In this document: in pieces, positions 62,411 to 64,000 of the stretch
How positions within the stretch are numbered: position 1 is the first letter of the stretch
Layout: every line of letters starts with the position of its first letter
DNA from: Bog-473 sp963850095
GTDB lineage: Bacteria > Actinomycetota > Acidimicrobiia > Acidimicrobiales > RAAP-2
Assembly: GCA_963850095.1 (NCBI GenBank)
Contig: CAWKJX010000009.1
Location: forward strand, 1-64,000
Direction: 5' to 3'
DNA: 64,000 nucleotides
Translations under genes and position numbers: made by a program
Notes under the pieces: model-generated
Told to the model about the DNA's origin: nothing
Databases searched by the model: none
What the model saw: the letters and a program-made list of their open reading frames with translations, nothing else

Positions 62411-63655
62411 TCAGGCCGGAACCGTGGCGGCGGGGAACCGTTCGGCAATCCGTTCCTGACTCACACGCGGTGTCCAGCGATCCTCGTACTCCGACCACAC
62501 GGTCCGGAGCTTGGGTATCACCTGCGTGGCGAAGAGATCGTTGTTCTGTGCGGCGACCTCCTCGGGCAGATTTCCCATGTGCATGCACGTGATCAGTTGG
62601 CCGATGCGGAAATCCGTCACCAGGGCGCGGACACGTTGCTCCACCCGCTCGGGCGTCCCGGCGATGATGTAGCCGAGCTCGTCGTACTCCCAGAAGTCGA
62701 GCTCCCCGCGATCGGCCTTCTTCCGCTCTTCCGCGGAGATGACCTGCTGGCGCAGGAGCTGCTGGCGCAGCGACGCCGATGACAGGTAGCCCGGTGGCGT
62801 GGCGAACTCCAGCGCGACCGGGTTCTGTCGATAGAAGTACTTCACCGCGTCGGAGTAGAGCGCCTCAGCCTCCCGGTCCGAGTTGGCGCAACAGATCATC
62901 TGCGTGAAGGCCATCCGGTTGGGGTTCATATTGTCCCCGTTACGTTCCGTGTACTCCCAGAACGCGTCGACAATGGGGCGAGCGTTCTGCGTTCCGTGGA
63001 ACGAGAGGTAGCCGTAGCAGTAGTCGAGCGCGTTCACGACGTCCCACGTCTCCACGCTTCCCGACCCCGGAATCCAGATCGGGATCTCCTGCTGCACCGG
63101 TCGGGGCCACGGGTTCACGTAGCGGAGCTTGTTGAAGCGTCCGTTGAACGCGAACGGCGCCTCCGCCTTCCAGGCCCGGTGGATCAGCTGACGCGCCTCG
63201 TGAAACCGGTCGCGCAGCTCAATCGGAGGCACGCCGTAGACGAACGCCGTGTCCATTGGGGTGCCGAAAACGATCCCAGCGATGATCCGGCCGCCCGACA
63301 GGCAGTCGAGCATGGCGATCTCCTCGGCCACCCGTGTCGGTGGGTTGTAGAGAGCCAGGGAGTTGCCGCACAGGGCGATCGCCGCGTTCTCGGTCGTGGT
63401 GGCCAGGATGGCCGCGATCAGATTCGGTGACGGGGTCATGGCCAGCGAGGTCTGGTGGTGCTCGTTCAAGAGGAGCGAATCCCAGCCCAATCGGTCGGCG
63501 TCCTGCATCAGGCGGAGGTACATGCGGTAGTTCTCCCCGACCTGGGTCGGATCCGCCACGCCGGCCGGCGCGGTGACCCACGAGCTGTGGATGGACGTCC
63601 CGTAGTCCTCGGGCAGCTCTGTGTAGTACTGCTGCGCAAACCAGTGGAACCTCAT
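62411..63655 (-). CDS. LLM-class flavin-dependent oxidoreductase
   Basis: 414 residues: MRFHWFAQQYYTELPEDYGT, DSLLLNEHHQTSLAMTPSPN (EHH motif), LCGNSLALYNPPTRVAEEIA, GGRIIAGIVFGTPMDTAFVY and a C-terminal FRIGQLITCMHMGNLPEEVA. It is a longer luciferase/alkanal-monooxygenase-like branch. ATG 63655 follows AGGAGGG. Divergent from the partial hydrolase at the window end; the 217-bp spacer holds GTATAC near 63803 as a possible -10 for either gene. Confidence 0.93.
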   Translation of the reverse strand: MRFHWFAQQYYTELPEDYGTSIHSSWVTAPAGVADPTQVGENYRMYLRLMQDADRLGWDSLLLNEHHQTSLAMTPSPNLIAAILATTTENAAIALCGNSLALYNPPTRVAEEIAMLDCLSGGRIIAGIVFGTPMDTAFVYGVPPIELRDRFHEARQLIHRAWKAEAPFAFNGRFNKLRYVNPWPRPVQQEIPIWIPGSGSVETWDVVNALDYCYGYLSFHGTQNARPIVDAFWEYTERNGDNMNPNRMAFTQMICCANSDREAEALYSDAVKYFYRQNPVALEFATPPGYLSSASLRQQLLRQQVISAEERKKADRGELDFWEYDELGYIIAGTPERVEQRVRALVTDFRIGQLITCMHMGNLPEEVAAQNNDLFATQVIPKLRTVWSEYEDRWTPRVSQERIAERFPAATVPA

Positions 63656-63872
63656 TGCCCTCCTGTCGGCCTCCTCCTTGAGTACCCGCGTGCTCCGAGG
63701 CGAGGGCGAGGTCCGCTCGTCCCCACCGCCTCTGAACCCTGCCCACTGCTGGGCTCTCCTTCGAGCGGCTCCGGCGTTCGCCCCTCGCGGGTCGCCCCAT
63801 TCTGTATACCATCCACACCGTGCGTTTGGTCGAGTGCCCAATCGGGTGGCCGGCAGGGCACCGAGGAGAGGG

Positions 63873-64000
63873 GTGACCCTGGGGATGATTCACCGCCGCG
63901 CCATAGGCCCGTTCGCGGTCGATGTATGGGAGGGTGGCACCGGCAGCCCCCTGCTGTTCCTGCACGGATACGAACGGCATCCGGGAGATGCCGCCTTCCT
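63873..64000 (+). CDS. Alpha/beta hydrolase, N-terminal 42 residues (runs off window)
   Basis: The start of a hydrolase: IHRRAIGPFAVDVWEGGTG, then SPLLFLHGYERHPGDAAF, where LFLHGYxxHP is the oxyanion-hole region of alpha/beta hydrolases. GTG 63873 is preferred because GAGGAG precedes it; ATG 63885 is in frame. The catalytic residues lie beyond the window. Confidence 0.7.
   Translation, partial: MTLGMIHRRAIGPFAVDVWEGGTGSPLLFLHGYERHPGDAAF

Noticed and set aside
1..64000. CRISPR arrays, tRNA or rRNA genes, insertion sequences, phage genes
   Set aside because: Looked for regular direct repeats with spacers, tRNA arms and transposase or integrase motifs; none seen. Tandem repeats present are coding linkers or short hexamers.

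Overview
The window is about 64 kb of uniformly GC-rich, densely packed DNA whose genes point to a high-GC actinobacterium, probably an Acidimicrobiia-like lineage. The reasons are five LLM-class (luciferase-like, probably F420-dependent) oxidoreductases, paired CaiB/BaiF, FadD and FadE enzymes, DrrAB-type exporters, a ROK kinase resembling polyphosphate glucokinase, a PPOX/F420-type protein, and many GTG starts with ATGA/GTGA overlaps. No rRNA, tRNA, CRISPR array, insertion sequence, integrase or phage gene was seen. This placement is inferred from gene content only.

Layout. 1-4.7 kb: P450, ROK kinase and a TetR regulator on the minus strand, divergent from a two-gene ABC exporter across a cluster of operator-like repeats. 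4.9-10.5 kb: an orphan HigA antitoxin, an SNF2 helicase with a SWIM zinc-finger partner, a DUF6328-like membrane protein and a 55-residue membrane peptide. 11.2-14.8 kb: an amidase and a solitary PDDEXK/DUF4268-like protein. 14.8-17.5 kb: a second exporter with a PadR regulator. 17.5-22.6 kb: a membrane protein, PIG-L deacetylase, PhyH dioxygenase, LLM oxidoreductase and an acidic DUF2510 protein. 22.8-29.5 kb: an acyl-CoA synthetase with two unknown proteins, then a Liv-type transporter (fused permeases and two ATPases). 29.5-38.5 kb: a minus-strand block with two LivJ-type binding proteins, an APH-fold kinase, a lipocalin-like DUF protein, an acetoacetate decarboxylase-like protein and an LLM enzyme. 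38.6-50.7 kb: a plus-strand operon TetR, FadE, double CaiB/BaiF, LLM, serine hydrolase, FadD, APH kinase and lipocalin-like DUF protein, then a tandem GntR/FCD regulator. 50.7-53.8 kb: a third ABC exporter. 54-64 kb: esterase, thiolase, SDR, LLM, enoyl-CoA hydratase, HSD10-like SDR, alpha/beta hydrolase, TesB thioesterase, LLM and the start of another hydrolase.

Taken together, 22-64 kb looks like a catabolic region that imports an organic acid or amphipathic substrate, activates it to a CoA thioester and degrades it by beta-oxidation-like steps with F420/flavin monooxygenases. The most interesting part is the pair of divergent operons around a perfect palindrome at 38.54 kb. Each carries an LLM enzyme, an APH-fold kinase and a lipocalin-like DUF protein. 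One also holds an acyl-CoA dehydrogenase and a CoA ligase, which recalls the 4-phosphoacyl-CoA route of levulinate (Lva) catabolism.

Eleven otherwise normal genes are interrupted by single- or double-base shifts, most in or beside short homopolymers. These are more likely sequence errors than pseudogenes, so affected genes are given as whole CDS spans with the break noted.
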